DNA from: a virus
Length of the DNA stretch: 64,000 nucleotides
IMG/VR virus record: IMGVR_UViG_3300035157_000753
Coordinates: 23,201 to 87,200 of that record
Direction: 5' to 3' (one strand)
Part shown: piece by piece, positions 11,401 to 19,872 of the stretch
Layout: every line of letters starts with the position of its first letter
How positions within the stretch are numbered: position 1 is the first letter of the stretch
Position numbers and translations under genes: made by a program
The notes under the pieces: generated by a model
What the model saw: only the letters and a program-made list of their open reading frames with translations
The model's database searches: none
What the model was told of the DNA's origin: nothing

Positions 11401-14400
11401 CACCAACATAGGTATGAGCAGCACTACCAGACATACCAGTATCTAAAGTCTTTATCTCATCTCCAATCTGATCTAATTGGAAGCTAGAAGTATATGATGC
11501 ACGATCATAGTACATTACCAAAGCACTAGAACCTAATTGAGGTGCAGTAGAGAATGTTATAACATCACTAGCAAAAGTATAATTATTTGGATTCTGAACA
11601 ATACCATCAATTATAACTAAGAACTGTGATTTAACAGATGTCTTGTTAATCTTGGTACTAACTGCTGTATTATCAACTCTTGTTGAGAACTGAGTATTAA
11701 CTCCATCAATTCCTACTGTGAATCTATTAATAGCAGCAGTAGATCCAACATTAACAGTAAATGTATCAGTAGTTTCTGCTATAATGTTCAATATCTTTCC
11801 ACCATGACCTATTGGATCTGTTGATCTTGGATATGTGTGGTTAGTTGCATTGTTATCCATTAAACAAGTTAATGTCAATGCATCATCAGCAATAGTGATT
11901 GTATTAGCAGTAGTTAATCCATGTCCAGCACTATGAATTACTAAATTACCATCTGCAGGAGTATATACAACATTTGTTGGGTTAAAGGAACTTCCATTAT
12001 TTGCTTCAATACCATCTGTCTTACAAGAAACAAATGTATGTGTACCTACACTGAGTGAGGATAGTACAACTGTACTACCTCCAAGAGAAGGTTTCAAAGA
12101 TATTGTATTAGCATCAATAACATCAACGTAATATACAGTTCCTGTTGTCAATCCACCAATATCACCTTTAAAGGTAACAGTTTGATTCTCAATCAATCCA
12201 TGATTAGTTAATGTAATTCTATTATTACTTAAATCAACTACACTAGAAGATGCTCCATCAAAGACGATATCTCTAGTTGTAATATCATCAACCTTATATG
12301 AGACACAAGTTAAGATCTTCTGAATATCTAACAACTGTCTACCGAATACTTGAACCTCTGTAGGAACAGCAGCTGTATAATCTGGTTTACCAAGAGCAAA
12401 GTTATTAATAGTTGCCAACTTACCAGTATTCTTAGCAGATGGTTTTGGTGTTACAAATGTAAGACCATTAAAGGTTGAATTAAGACTATTAGTACCAGGA
12501 ACCCACCAATCTGTTGAACTAGTGGTAAGTAAATCAAGAGTAGGTTTACCCCTATAAGATTTCTTAGATGCCTGTGATAGTATCTGTGTACCAACAACTT
12601 TTAACCCTGCAGGGTGAGCAGCAAATTTAAGTGGATTCTTCCAATCTTTAATATTAATAGGTGAAGATATCTCATATGAGAATTCTTGGAACCTATCACT
12701 ATCATATAATCTCTGTTCGTTAATATCTAAGAATCCAGTAGTACGTTCCCACTTAGAAGATGATATACTAATTGGAGAAACTTCAAATACAGCATCTGCT
12801 CTATCAAACGCATGAATCGAACCAAATGATGAAGATTCCTCACCAAATATAGGTTGACCAACTTTAAACTCACCTTCACTAATTTCTACACTAACAACAC
12901 GTCCAGCAGGATCCCAATTCTTAACATATCCAAATGCAGTATATGAAGCTGTAGATGCACCCTGATAAACTCTTTCTCCAACTAAGAATGTTGCAGGTCT
13001 CATATATGCAGTAATAGTATCACCAAGATCAGTAGTATCTAATGTAAAGGTTGTTAATCCATTAGCATCTCCAACTGGAGCAGAAGTGAATGTAATTGTT
13101 GTTGGACTGTTCGCAAGTGCATTTGCTTCAGATGTTGCTAATCTAACTTGATTATCTGCCAATCCATTTGAACCATTAGAAGCAACAACATAATATGTTG
13201 TATTAATTGCCAATGGAGCTGGGAAAGTACCAACTACTTCATTTAAGGTTACTGCAGTACCTGTTGGTATCTTTGTATTGTATGGGAAGTTTAAAGTACT
13301 ATTAGACATCAATGCAACCCAGTTATGAGTTACTCTTGCATTTACAATTGGAGCAGATAAGAATCCTCTACCTCCATTTCTAACCTCTACCGATTGTATA
13401 ACTTCATTCTCAACAATCGCTTCTAATTGATAAAGTGACCCACTTCCACCAGTAAGAACAATTGTTGGTTGTGATACAAAATTAGATCCACCATTAGTAA
13501 CATCAATATAATCAATAACCTGAGTTCTTGTTAATTGAAGATTATAGGTTGTATTTAATTCTGGTTTTAGAGTTCTATCATGACTATAGTTAAATGTAAT
13601 ATTATCTCCACCAATCTTTAATATCTTACCCAAATCGGAAGATTTAAGTAATAAAGAAGCACCCTTTCCTGTTTTCTGTGTAATATTAACTACAGGAGCA
13701 TTCTGATATAATGTTCCACCATCTTCAATATTAATAGCAGAAACACCTTCATTTACAATACTTGAATTGAACTTAGCGTTGATTCCACTACCACCACTAA
13801 CATCTACATTTGGTGCTGATAGATAACCAGATCCAGTATTGGTTACTGTAATAGCATCAATAGATGCATTTAACACACAATTGGTAATCGCTGGATCAAG
13901 ATGTGTAAGTTTATCAACTGTCACAGTAGCATCATGAGTAACATCAGTACCACCCATTGATGCACCAGAAATTGTAATAACGTCACCTAGTGCATATGTA
14001 CTACCACCATCAGTAACGGTAATACTTTCAATAGTTCCTGCACCATTAACAACTACTGTAAACTCAACACCAGTTCCCCCAGTAGGAGCAACACTCTTCT
14101 GAGCAACACCAGTATATGATCCAGTTGTATAATTGGTACTAGACTGTGTAGTAATTGCTACAGTGTTTACTAGTCCATATGTGGGATCATCAAGATCAAT
14201 AGTAGGAGCAGCTCTATAATTAGATCCTGCTGCAATAATATTAACAGATTCTAATTTACCAACATTTGGACCTGAGCTGGGAATAATGGCCTGGACGTTA
14301 GCATGAATTCCACCCACAGTTGTGACCTTACCTTCAGCATCAGAACTATAAACCTTACCTCTAGCATTGTTAGATGTATATGGAGTGTACATGATCCACC

Positions 14401-17400
14401 CTCTAGTTGCTGCACTAAAGTTCCCAGCTCCATCTTTTAGATTATTTCGCAGAGGTTGAATTCTCAATATGGAAGTTGTTGGATCCCAACTAATAACTTT
14501 ACCTCTAGCAGTTTGAGCACCTAGAACTGGTTCTGATATAACAATTTCATCTTTAGCAAACGAACCACTACCTAATACTTCAGTTAGAGTTAAATCTACA
14601 AAATCTGGTAAAGTTACATATGCTACTGGAGCAGATGCAGGATTATAACCAGATCCCATGTTAGCAATAGTAACACCAGATACTGAACCAGAAATAGTAG
14701 CAACTGCAGTTGCACCAGATCCAGATCTAGTAGATCCAGTTAATTTTGGAAGAGATGAGTAGTTTCTTCCCGAATCACCGATAGAAATTTTTCCAATACC
14801 GCCTGTTGGGTATATTGAAGTTGTAACATAAGTAATACCACTTGTATATCCACTTTCAGGTTCTTTTCCACAAATATAAGTGAAATTGAGATCAGTTACA
14901 TCTTTTACAATATTTGTGCCCGATAAAGGCTCATTCATAACTGTAAGGTAACTTCCAGCAATAGTTCCTTGAATATCGAAGTAATAGAAGATTCCAGGAA
15001 GATCTGTCATCAATATAGTGATAGAAGTCTGTTGACCCGTTTGTGCATTCTTTGTTTCCGCAGATATGTTCTTATAAGTGAAAATATCGGTATTTGCGGG
15101 ATCTAGAGTAAATGCAAGTGTTTTTCCAACATTACTTGCATCTGAAGTGTCAAATGTGTAAGAATGCCCGTCAATCAACTCTAACTTGGGTTCTTGGACA
15201 TAAACATCAGCAGAAGTGACTGTAGCGGCAGCTGTAGACCCATGATTGCGTTTTACAGTGAATCTACGAAGAGTTTCCGTTCTAATTACTTCATAATCAG
15301 TTTTATCGTATGCAGATGGAGAAACTCCTGAAATATTAACAGTATCGCCTATTGCAACTTGATGAGCAAGATTTGTATGACATACTGCCTCTCTTAGAGT
15401 CTCAGTTAATGTAATACTGAAACTAGACCCTCCACCATTACCTAAGTTCTGATCACTAGCAGAAATAGTATCTCCAACATTATATGCAGTACCAAAGTCT
15501 GTAATTGTAACTGTGGTGATTGCACCGCCAGAAACGACTATAGTTGCCTTTCCGTTTCTACCACTATTATTAGTAGTTAATGGAACGTCATTATAAGTTC
15601 CATTTGTATATCCAGATCCACCAGTAATACCTGACCATCCACCTTGGACTAAATTACCGTCTGTACGAGTTCTTACGTAAGTCCAAGTCAATGTACCATC
15701 AGATGCTGTCCCTGATAAATGAGTAGGAGCATTTCCTGCACCAGAATCAGATGTACCAGCTGCAGCAGCCTTATAAACTCTATTTGAAACATAAACAAGA
15801 TCATTTTTAGCATATGCAGTACTATTAGTCCAAGGACCAATTAACTTCATGCTTACTAGGTCAAAATACTCAAAATGGTACTTATTATTGATAATTTTAG
15901 TATTAAGAGATCTTGTAGCTGAATTATCAGAAATAGAAACAGTAAGTTGATCATCACCAACCAAATAATGCTTATCTGAAGTTGTTAAAGTCGCAGTAAC
16001 AACATCATCGTCATCTACAGCATAATTTAAGGAAGAAACAACTGCACCACTAACTGCAGAGACAGATGCACTAACACCTTCTCCTCCAGAGGTACTATTA
16101 TCAAATAATAGTCGATCATTAACCTTATAACCAGTACCACCACCTTCTATAAGGTATTCATTGATATTAGAAGAAGAATATTGGTTAGTAGAGGTAACTG
16201 TTAGTGATTCTGCTATTCCACCACGAATTACTGGATAATAACTGAAATATCCAATACCATCTTCAACATATTGAAGAATTTCTCCAGTTTCAAGTGTAAT
16301 AAGAGTTGTAGTGTCTTCTAGTGCTAAAACGAAGTCAACTTTGTTATCAAGTTGCTTTCTCTTAGTGGTTATGTTGTCAGTTCCGATATATGGTGCTTTA
16401 TACCTAATTGCGTCTTCTGTAAAGTTTTTCTGAAGACCATTTCCGTCCCAGTTGACTTCATCCGCTTCTGAGTAGAAATTTGGTCCTACAAAATATGGAA
16501 ATTTCGGATTTCCACTGATTCCATCAATTGTACAGAAATATGCATAAACTCCATCTGGAAATTCTGGAGTTACGCAGAATCTACCATTATATTGGTCTAA
16601 ACCGCCTAATCCCTCTACATATTCATAATCTTCGATAAAGGTTCCCATAGGGTCGCTTAGACCGCTTAGAAGAGCATCCCTAGTTGTCTTCAATCGGTAG
16701 CTTGTACCAGGTTGCTTATATGAATTGTATGGATTCTGATTTTCAGGATCTTCATACCCATAAGGTCCATATATGGGGTGTCCATCGTATGCCCAACCTA
16801 TAATCGGTGAATGTTTAGTTGGAGTTAGCTCTTTCCATGGTGGATTATTAGGATCCGTGTCAGGTTCAATATTATCAGCTAAGTAATACCTAAGATTCTT
16901 AGGATTATACAAATATCCATACTCTCCACCATATATTCCAATATTCTCACCTACCATCACTGCTCCACTAGCCTGATCAGTCACTTTCCTTGCATTGAAG
17001 TTTACTTGACCAACTTCTGTAGCAGTTGCTGATTCGTTATAGGTTAATTCTGTTAATTTGGTTGTAAATGAAGCACCAGTTCCAGGATATACAATACTAA
17101 TGCTTGTATTACCTATAGTGTATCCAATTCCTTTATTTGTTACGACAATACCAGTAACAATGTTCTGTGATAAGTCTACTTGAGCAAATGCAGTAGCACC
17201 AACTCCATCTCCAGTGATAACAACGTCTGGAGCACCAAAATACCCACTACCACCAAAAGTTACGATAGCACTCTCTATCTTTCCATTCAAGATTGATGGA
17301 TAAGCAACAGCACCACTACCAGAGATCAATTTAATAATCGGTTCGTATGTATACTGCGATCCAGCATTAGTAATAGTAATATCCTTAAGAGGTCCACGTA

Positions 17401-19864
17401 CAACAGCAGTTGCAGTTGCTCCTGCACCGTTACCACCAGTAATTGTAATAGTTGGTAATCCAGCAGCCTGTGTATATCCACTTCCAGATCCAGTAACTGT
17501 GATTCCAGTAACCTTACCATCAGTTATCTGTGCAACAGCAGTTGCCTGTGTATTATTAGATGCACCACCTCCACTAATAGAGACACTTGGTTCACTTGTA
17601 TATCCACCACCTCCATTCGTAACGTTAATAGCAATAACTCTACCATCTACCTCTGAAGTTGCAGCTGCAGCAAGACCTAAGTAGGTCCATTCAACAGTTC
17701 CTAGAGTTACATCACCAGATGTATGTGTAGGGTACAATGTATTACTACTTTGACCTACATTCTTAGATTGATATCTTTTTCCATTCCATTTAACAATTAT
17801 TCCACTAGCATAGGTAGTTGCAAGCTTATAATCTGGTTCAAACTCAACTGTAGGTGGGTTTTGAATATCATATCCATCTCCACCTGAATTTTTAATAACT
17901 GACTTCAATCCACCATATTTTTTAGTAGCACTTCCCTTATATGAGAACAAAGGAACACCATTAGTACCAATTCCAACCTGACCTATAGGAGTTGGAGTTT
18001 TTGTACTCTTAGTAGATGTTGTTAGTGGTATTCTTTTAAGATATCTCTGGTTTCCTGGATCTACATCACCTGCTGCAAAAGGTCCAATCTTATGTGATGG
18101 TATACCTGTACTAGCTATAATACAATCTGTTGATGACTTGTAGGTATTACTGGTATCTGCAATAAACTTAGAAATTGTAGCATTGTAAGAGTAGTCAGAT
18201 GATCCATATGCAAATTCTCTAGCAATAAAGAATTCCTTACCTGCTAATATCGGAGCAGCAGGAGTTGATGAAAGAATAAACTCAAAAACAAAATCATCAA
18301 CAATACCAATTACATCATGTTGGTTATTGTAGATATCTTCCTCAGCATTAAGGATTCTAACCTTATCATCTCTTCTTAATTGATGCTTCTCTTTTGTTGT
18401 AACAGTTACTCTAACAGAACCATTAGGATTGGGTGTTCCTAGGGTTGCTGTAACCCCTCTAAGTGCCCTTCTGACGTTATATAAGAAAGAACTCCATATT
18501 GGGTCAAGACTATCGAAACCAGGTGCTAGAGGGGTCGTAACCTTACTCTGTGGAAGGTAATACTTACCACCCTTTGCTATATTAACACCTCTGGTTCCAC
18601 CATAGACCTTTAATTGAATTTCAGACCCATCTACGTTGCTTTTACCGTAAATCTTGTATGCAGCAAAAACTTCTTGCCCTGCATCGTGTGCTACATTGAG
18701 TGTATTCTCTCTAGCACGATTACAACCTAAAAATTGGTTAACTGTCTTATCTTGATATGTAATAATTTCATCTTCAATCCTAAATCGACCATTTTTCTCT
18801 GGCCAACCTAATGTAGAATCAACAGTAATGATATTATCACTTAAATCACCAGTTAAGTCCGCAGCAAGAATTGATTTGTAAGGAGTTACAAAAGTTCCAA
18901 GTGAATTATTGGTATCTACATCAATTTCAAAGATTGAACCAGTTTGAGTGAATACTTCAACAACACCTTTAACGTATATACGTGCTGTATCAACATTTGG
19001 ATCAGTTGTATCTGCTTCTTGATATAAAACTTCCCCAACAAGCTCAGTTGGGTCTCCTGTTATAGCAACACAACGAATTACTTCCCTAGAAGTGTAATAT
19101 GCGTCAGATGGTTTGAAAATTCTATCTCTTGGATAGGAAACTTCCGATTCTACACCAAAAATTGTTCTTAAAACGAATTGGAACGATCTTGTAGACCCTT
19201 TAGAAGCATAAAAGTCCTTAATTCGCTTAATTACGGTACTTTCAGTGATTCCAGTGTAAAAATTCTTCGGATAAGTGGATAAAAGCAGTTCTTTGAACTG
19301 TCCCAACATGAAAAGTGGGAAAAGGTTGTTCAAATTAACAACTTTTGACCCAATAACGTGTTCTGCAGCAATTGTTGATGAAAAAACGAATTCTCCTGCA
19401 TCTCCAAGTGCTTTTACAGCATCAAAACCTCTTTCACAACTGTTAAAGAGGGTTGCACCCTTACTTTGGTAGTAAATTATCTCATCATCTATTAAAAGTA
19501 GTCCTTCATCGGGAAAATCACGAGTTGAAGTAACGTCAATAGTAGAAGAAGAGGTAGTTACCGTTGAAATTGTCGTTGTTTCAGTAACTAAGTTCCCATA
19601 ATTGTCAAGATTGTAATAATCAGCCCAATTATTGATTATATCTAAGCAATATCCCTTTAATTCTTGTGATTTATAGTATGCTCTAACGAATTCTATGAAT
19701 GTAGGAAAGCTCTGCTGTACAAAACTGGCAAATTGACCAGTAATGCTGTCAGATAACTGCGATCTAGATTCAGGACTTACTTCCGATGGAACTGGTGGTG
19801 CCGATACCGTTGTGGTCGGAGTGGTCCACGACCCTACTTTCCAGGATGAATTCGATTGAGCCAT
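5474..19864 (-). CDS. 7: Giant gp7-like baseplate wedge protein with internal repeats
   Basis: One uninterrupted frame encodes 4796 residues, more than four times T4 gp7 (1032). The first roughly 260 residues (FPTFIEFVRAYYKSQELKG, NWADYYNLDNYG, YPKNFYTGITESTVIKRIKD) and the place between gp6 and gp8 support gp7, the wedge initiator. About residues 1010-1130 hold a YHYH-type domain (SPIIGWAYDGHPIYGPYGYE). Around 680-730 and 1345-1400 are modules ending in EWTYLG and TWTYVR. Many GSGY-type beta repeats (for example GGGGYTSEPSVSISGG) occur in the first half. From about residue 2640 to 4060 a roughly 110-residue unit repeats 13 times. The C-terminus again has GYLTPPTVF-type repeats and a FPDEGEVLIPY segment that echoes FPDEGLLLIDDE near the N-terminus. 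The large insertions are probably exposed and may bind the host surface, which is inference. Confidence 0.8.
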   Translation of the reverse strand: MAQSNSSWKVGSWTTPTTTVSAPPVPSEVSPESRSQLSDSITGQFASFVQQSFPTFIEFVRAYYKSQELKGYCLDIINNWADYYNLDNYGNLVTETTTISTVTTSSSTIDVTSTRDFPDEGLLLIDDEIIYYQSKGATLFNSCERGFDAVKALGDAGEFVFSSTIAAEHVIGSKVVNLNNLFPLFMLGQFKELLLSTYPKNFYTGITESTVIKRIKDFYASKGSTRSFQFVLRTIFGVESEVSYPRDRIFKPSDAYYTSREVIRCVAITGDPTELVGEVLYQEADTTDPNVDTARIYVKGVVEVFTQTGSIFEIDVDTNNSLGTFVTPYKSILAADLTGDLSDNIITVDSTLGWPEKNGRFRIEDEIITYQDKTVNQFLGCNRARENTLNVAHDAGQEVFAAYKIYGKSNVDGSEIQLKVYGGTRGVNIAKGGKYYLPQSKVTTPLAPGFDSLDPIWSSFLYNVRRALRGVTATLGTPNPNGSVRVTVTTKEKHQLRRDDKVRILNAEEDIYNNQHDVIGIVDDFVFEFILSSTPAAPILAGKEFFIAREFAYGSSDYSYNATISKFIADTSNTYKSSTDCIIASTGIPSHKIGPFAAGDVDPGNQRYLKRIPLTTSTKSTKTPTPIGQVGIGTNGVPLFSYKGSATKKYGGLKSVIKNSGGDGYDIQNPPTVEFEPDYKLATTYASGIIVKWNGKRYQSKNVGQSSNTLYPTHTSGDVTLGTVEWTYLGLAAAATSEVDGRVIAINVTNGGGGYTSEPSVSISGGGASNNTQATAVAQITDGKVTGITVTGSGSGYTQAAGLPTITITGGNGAGATATAVVRGPLKDITITNAGSQYTYEPIIKLISGSGAVAYPSILNGKIESAIVTFGGSGYFGAPDVVITGDGVGATAFAQVDLSQNIVTGIVVTNKGIGYTIGNTSISIVYPGTGASFTTKLTELTYNESATATEVGQVNFNARKVTDQASGAVMVGENIGIYGGEYGYLYNPKNLRYYLADNIEPDTDPNNPPWKELTPTKHSPIIGWAYDGHPIYGPYGYEDPENQNPYNSYKQPGTSYRLKTTRDALLSGLSDPMGTFIEDYEYVEGLGGLDQYNGRFCVTPEFPDGVYAYFCTIDGISGNPKFPYFVGPNFYSEADEVNWDGNGLQKNFTEDAIRYKAPYIGTDNITTKRKQLDNKVDFVLALEDTTTLITLETGEILQYVEDGIGYFSYYPVIRGGIAESLTVTSTNQYSSSNINEYLIEGGGTGYKVNDRLLFDNSTSGGEGVSASVSAVSGAVVSSLNYAVDDDDVVTATLTTSDKHYLVGDDQLTVSISDNSATRSLNTKIINNKYHFEYFDLVSMKLIGPWTNSTAYAKNDLVYVSNRVYKAAAAGTSDSGAGNAPTHLSGTASDGTLTWTYVRTRTDGNLVQGGWSGITGGSGYTNGTYNDVPLTTNNSGRNGKATIVVSGGAITTVTITDFGTAYNVGDTISASDQNLGNGGGSSFSITLTETLREAVCHTNLAHQVAIGDTVNISGVSPSAYDKTDYEVIRTETLRRFTVKRNHGSTAAATVTSADVYVQEPKLELIDGHSYTFDTSDASNVGKTLAFTLDPANTDIFTYKNISAETKNAQTGQQTSITILMTDLPGIFYYFDIQGTIAGSYLTVMNEPLSGTNIVKDVTDLNFTYICGKEPESGYTSGITYVTTSIYPTGGIGKISIGDSGRNYSSLPKLTGSTRSGSGATAVATISGSVSGVTIANMGSGYNPASAPVAYVTLPDFVDLTLTEVLGSGSFAKDEIVISEPVLGAQTARGKVISWDPTTSILRIQPLRNNLKDGAGNFSAATRGWIMYTPYTSNNARGKVYSSDAEGKVTTVGGIHANVQAIIPSSGPNVGKLESVNIIAAGSNYRAAPTIDLDDPTYGLVNTVAITTQSSTNYTTGSYTGVAQKSVAPTGGTGVEFTVVVNGAGTIESITVTDGGSTYALGDVITISGASMGGTDVTHDATVTVDKLTHLDPAITNCVLNASIDAITVTNTGSGYLSAPNVDVSGGSGINAKFNSSIVNEGVSAINIEDGGTLYQNAPVVNITQKTGKGASLLLKSSDLGKILKIGGDNITFNYSHDRTLKPELNTTYNLQLTRTQVIDYIDVTNGGSNFVSQPTIVLTGGSGSLYQLEAIVENEVIQSVEVRNGGRGFLSAPIVNARVTHNWVALMSNSTLNFPYNTKIPTGTAVTLNEVVGTFPAPLAINTTYYVVASNGSNGLADNQVRLATSEANALANSPTTITFTSAPVGDANGLTTFTLDTTDLGDTITAYMRPATFLVGERVYQGASTASYTAFGYVKNWDPAGRVVSVEISEGEFKVGQPIFGEESSSFGSIHAFDRADAVFEVSPISISSSKWERTTGFLDINEQRLYDSDRFQEFSYEISSPINIKDWKNPLKFAAHPAGLKVVGTQILSQASKKSYRGKPTLDLLTTSSTDWWVPGTNSLNSTFNGLTFVTPKPSAKNTGKLATINNFALGKPDYTAAVPTEVQVFGRQLLDIQKILTCVSYKVDDITTRDIVFDGASSSVVDLSNNRITLTNHGLIENQTVTFKGDIGGLTTGTVYYVDVIDANTISLKPSLGGSTVVLSSLSVGTHTFVSCKTDGIEANNGSSFNPTNVVYTPADGNLVIHSAGHGLTTANTITIADDALTLTCLMDNNATNHTYPRSTDPIGHGGKILNIIAETTDTFTVNVGSTAAINRFTVGIDGVNTQFSTRVDNTAVSTKINKTSVKSQFLVIIDGIVQNPNNYTFASDVITFSTAPQLGSSALVMYYDRASYTSSFQLDQIGDEIKTLDTGMSGSAAHTYVGGTVTNAVTVVSDSNTQKNVTDAAYTPATGLLELTIGSHSYTTSDTIQIADSSLKFTCAADNHASTHAYPRPSDEAFGATLAITAETATTITVQVNTNLSPVRDTPDGLTAGTGYADGTYTNIPLFNKIGTGVGATGDIVVVDGGVKNVVLNNPGNGYTENDILGISPIGKPLTNSYVPSAAAYTPSTGVLQLTVGEHTLTAPTTTTVTDADYNPTTGIMTVTVVAHGLKAGDQVKFADGSLKLSCAFGGASGAAAQKDYPRSTDYASDRWLEVSNITTNTFDVTVLDTIPSTNTDAHSFVSAVASGLSIATSTVKFSNNSLNFTCTHGGGVHSYPRSSDPISGKNVPVDAITSTTFTVNALNGTAATNTTTHTFDSLATYQYQPSYCDYDATTGIMEVWATAHGLSNGDFVQFATDGLTFKCSRDGYATNHTYPRSTDPAAGNWLNVFEVSTNNFKVNIGQAVEKAMTPTSATFNASTGALSMSVDNHGLTAATSHTATDAAFNTSTGIVTITVTGHGFEAGDKVKLKDGAITMSCTHGGGGQSAYPRSTDPISGKWITIRAVTTDTFDIQCLDDTPCTNTTTHAFVSGLADGILYATSFVSIDDDALTFTCSMDDDFSRHSYPAAGDRSSKAVLGVESVTSDTFTVDVGASPEVAFTPTAATYTATTGDLQLTIGSHSLEVGNSINIDVNSLMFRCHMENDGTLASGNLTSLGATLHNYPRVTDPAAKTNQYITATTGTTITVNVGPSPTVNYQPTGAALNLANGDLDLTVGGHKFRGYDTFTPTDIAYDPATGIATLTIKGHTINKGDFVQIAKESLTFTCTAGAGNHSYPRVTDPAYRSWLQVIDVTNDTILLNFYVATGATGQAHTFVSASDNCVQRKGDTIKLADGGIVMSCDNGGVSNQSYPRTDTISYTPTDADYDPATGIMTITHGGGAGAFVNGDQVKFDDSAIVFTCTQGGGTHAYPRATDPASGRWLTIWDADNTTFKVQVLDSIPSTNVTVHTFDSAVSNGMKKKKDWAYDRPIPIKSVGYTSHAVSNATYAPGTGVLTATVAGHGFSNGDYVKVNQGALKFTCNKDSNATVKSYPTLEDPNYDEWMLVSNVTTDTFDINVGVAGPNGQHAHTFVPEGKLTPTVAAYDPLTGVFTITINNHGFVAGDEIKIDDDTFKFTCNEDFHTSFHNYPRSTDPISGQWVKIYNVTTNTFDIQVLNSVPSTNTTAHTFISAVSNSITRSAVKKQTGVITINTNNRDSAITHQYAHSFVSAGATAVIAGGNYTHTFIQATANAIRSGGNHTHTFVNATPGSVKTGFAHQFVSANANSVTRSLVQSGGYEYDRLADAGRLIRENLDFIATTAYGRMMATNSTFVVPSFVKCIRDTKLIAQAIANNIEFGGNDSTYDAAKYYVGTVHLQGEEDQTVLVFNHARDICREVMRNISVTTNSYTEGAQYRDLTITNDSGNATYDTNDCTDVASAITTLTAIVTQAVGTTSGGAGNLTGITRTSSSNPEFQVEVGTVAFDGTDKIFSAKVAGSNYALPASDNFLIFLNSILQIKGSTEAYTYTGSTISFTEAPTSGMDFYGFYFGKLQLLDTIAPFFDNARQTFVMTLNSEPFSLQSDNTSVEPANNVMIFINGVFQEPGVAYQLNGSIIEFFEAPRAGSTCSLYIYVGSAEDIFISNTFNSLDANDRIMVKSEGEDRLLATVSSATSIDTYEYTGLRPTVANFECTINNGKVNTVSILDGGSNYEVPPILYFQGGSGTGASAETVIQSGSGRVTSVVNLNGGAGYLTPPTVFAVHPLHVERKSRQRLISNTLALANTYLSTAISAVDTTLTCKNIYFDVSQNIGFPDEGEVLIPYWDASKGSWTCERILYGSKNTTANTLTVATGGRGYGGTTASAISIQTGTYSSSGTVCTVTTSAAHNLITGMSIYLDHTSGDGFDGAYKVTVTAVDTFTVEYPFSRTASGNVSLLPEVRLRSL
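7700..12000 (-). repeat. Thirteen-copy coding repeat (Cys...YPR units) in the gp7-like gene
   Basis: The encoded protein repeats a unit of roughly 110 residues. Each copy has a stretch like YDPATGIMTITV, then HGF/HGL, a segment like GDxVKFxDxxLxFTC, a short loop, YPRSTDP (or a close variant), a WLxVxxVTTxTFxVxV strand and a TTHTFVSA-like end. I count 13 cysteine-loop-YPR cores; the first lies near base 11840 and the last near 7850. Variants include YPRPSDE, YPAAGDR and YPTLEDP, so the copies have diverged. Outer boundaries are approximate. Confidence 0.8.
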
Positions 19865-19872
19865 GCGTTTTA

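Noticed and set aside
7700-12000. Possible CRISPR array or DNA-level tandem repeat
   Set aside because: The repetition is at protein level with diverged DNA, units of about 330 bases and no fixed spacers; it is coding repeat, not CRISPR.
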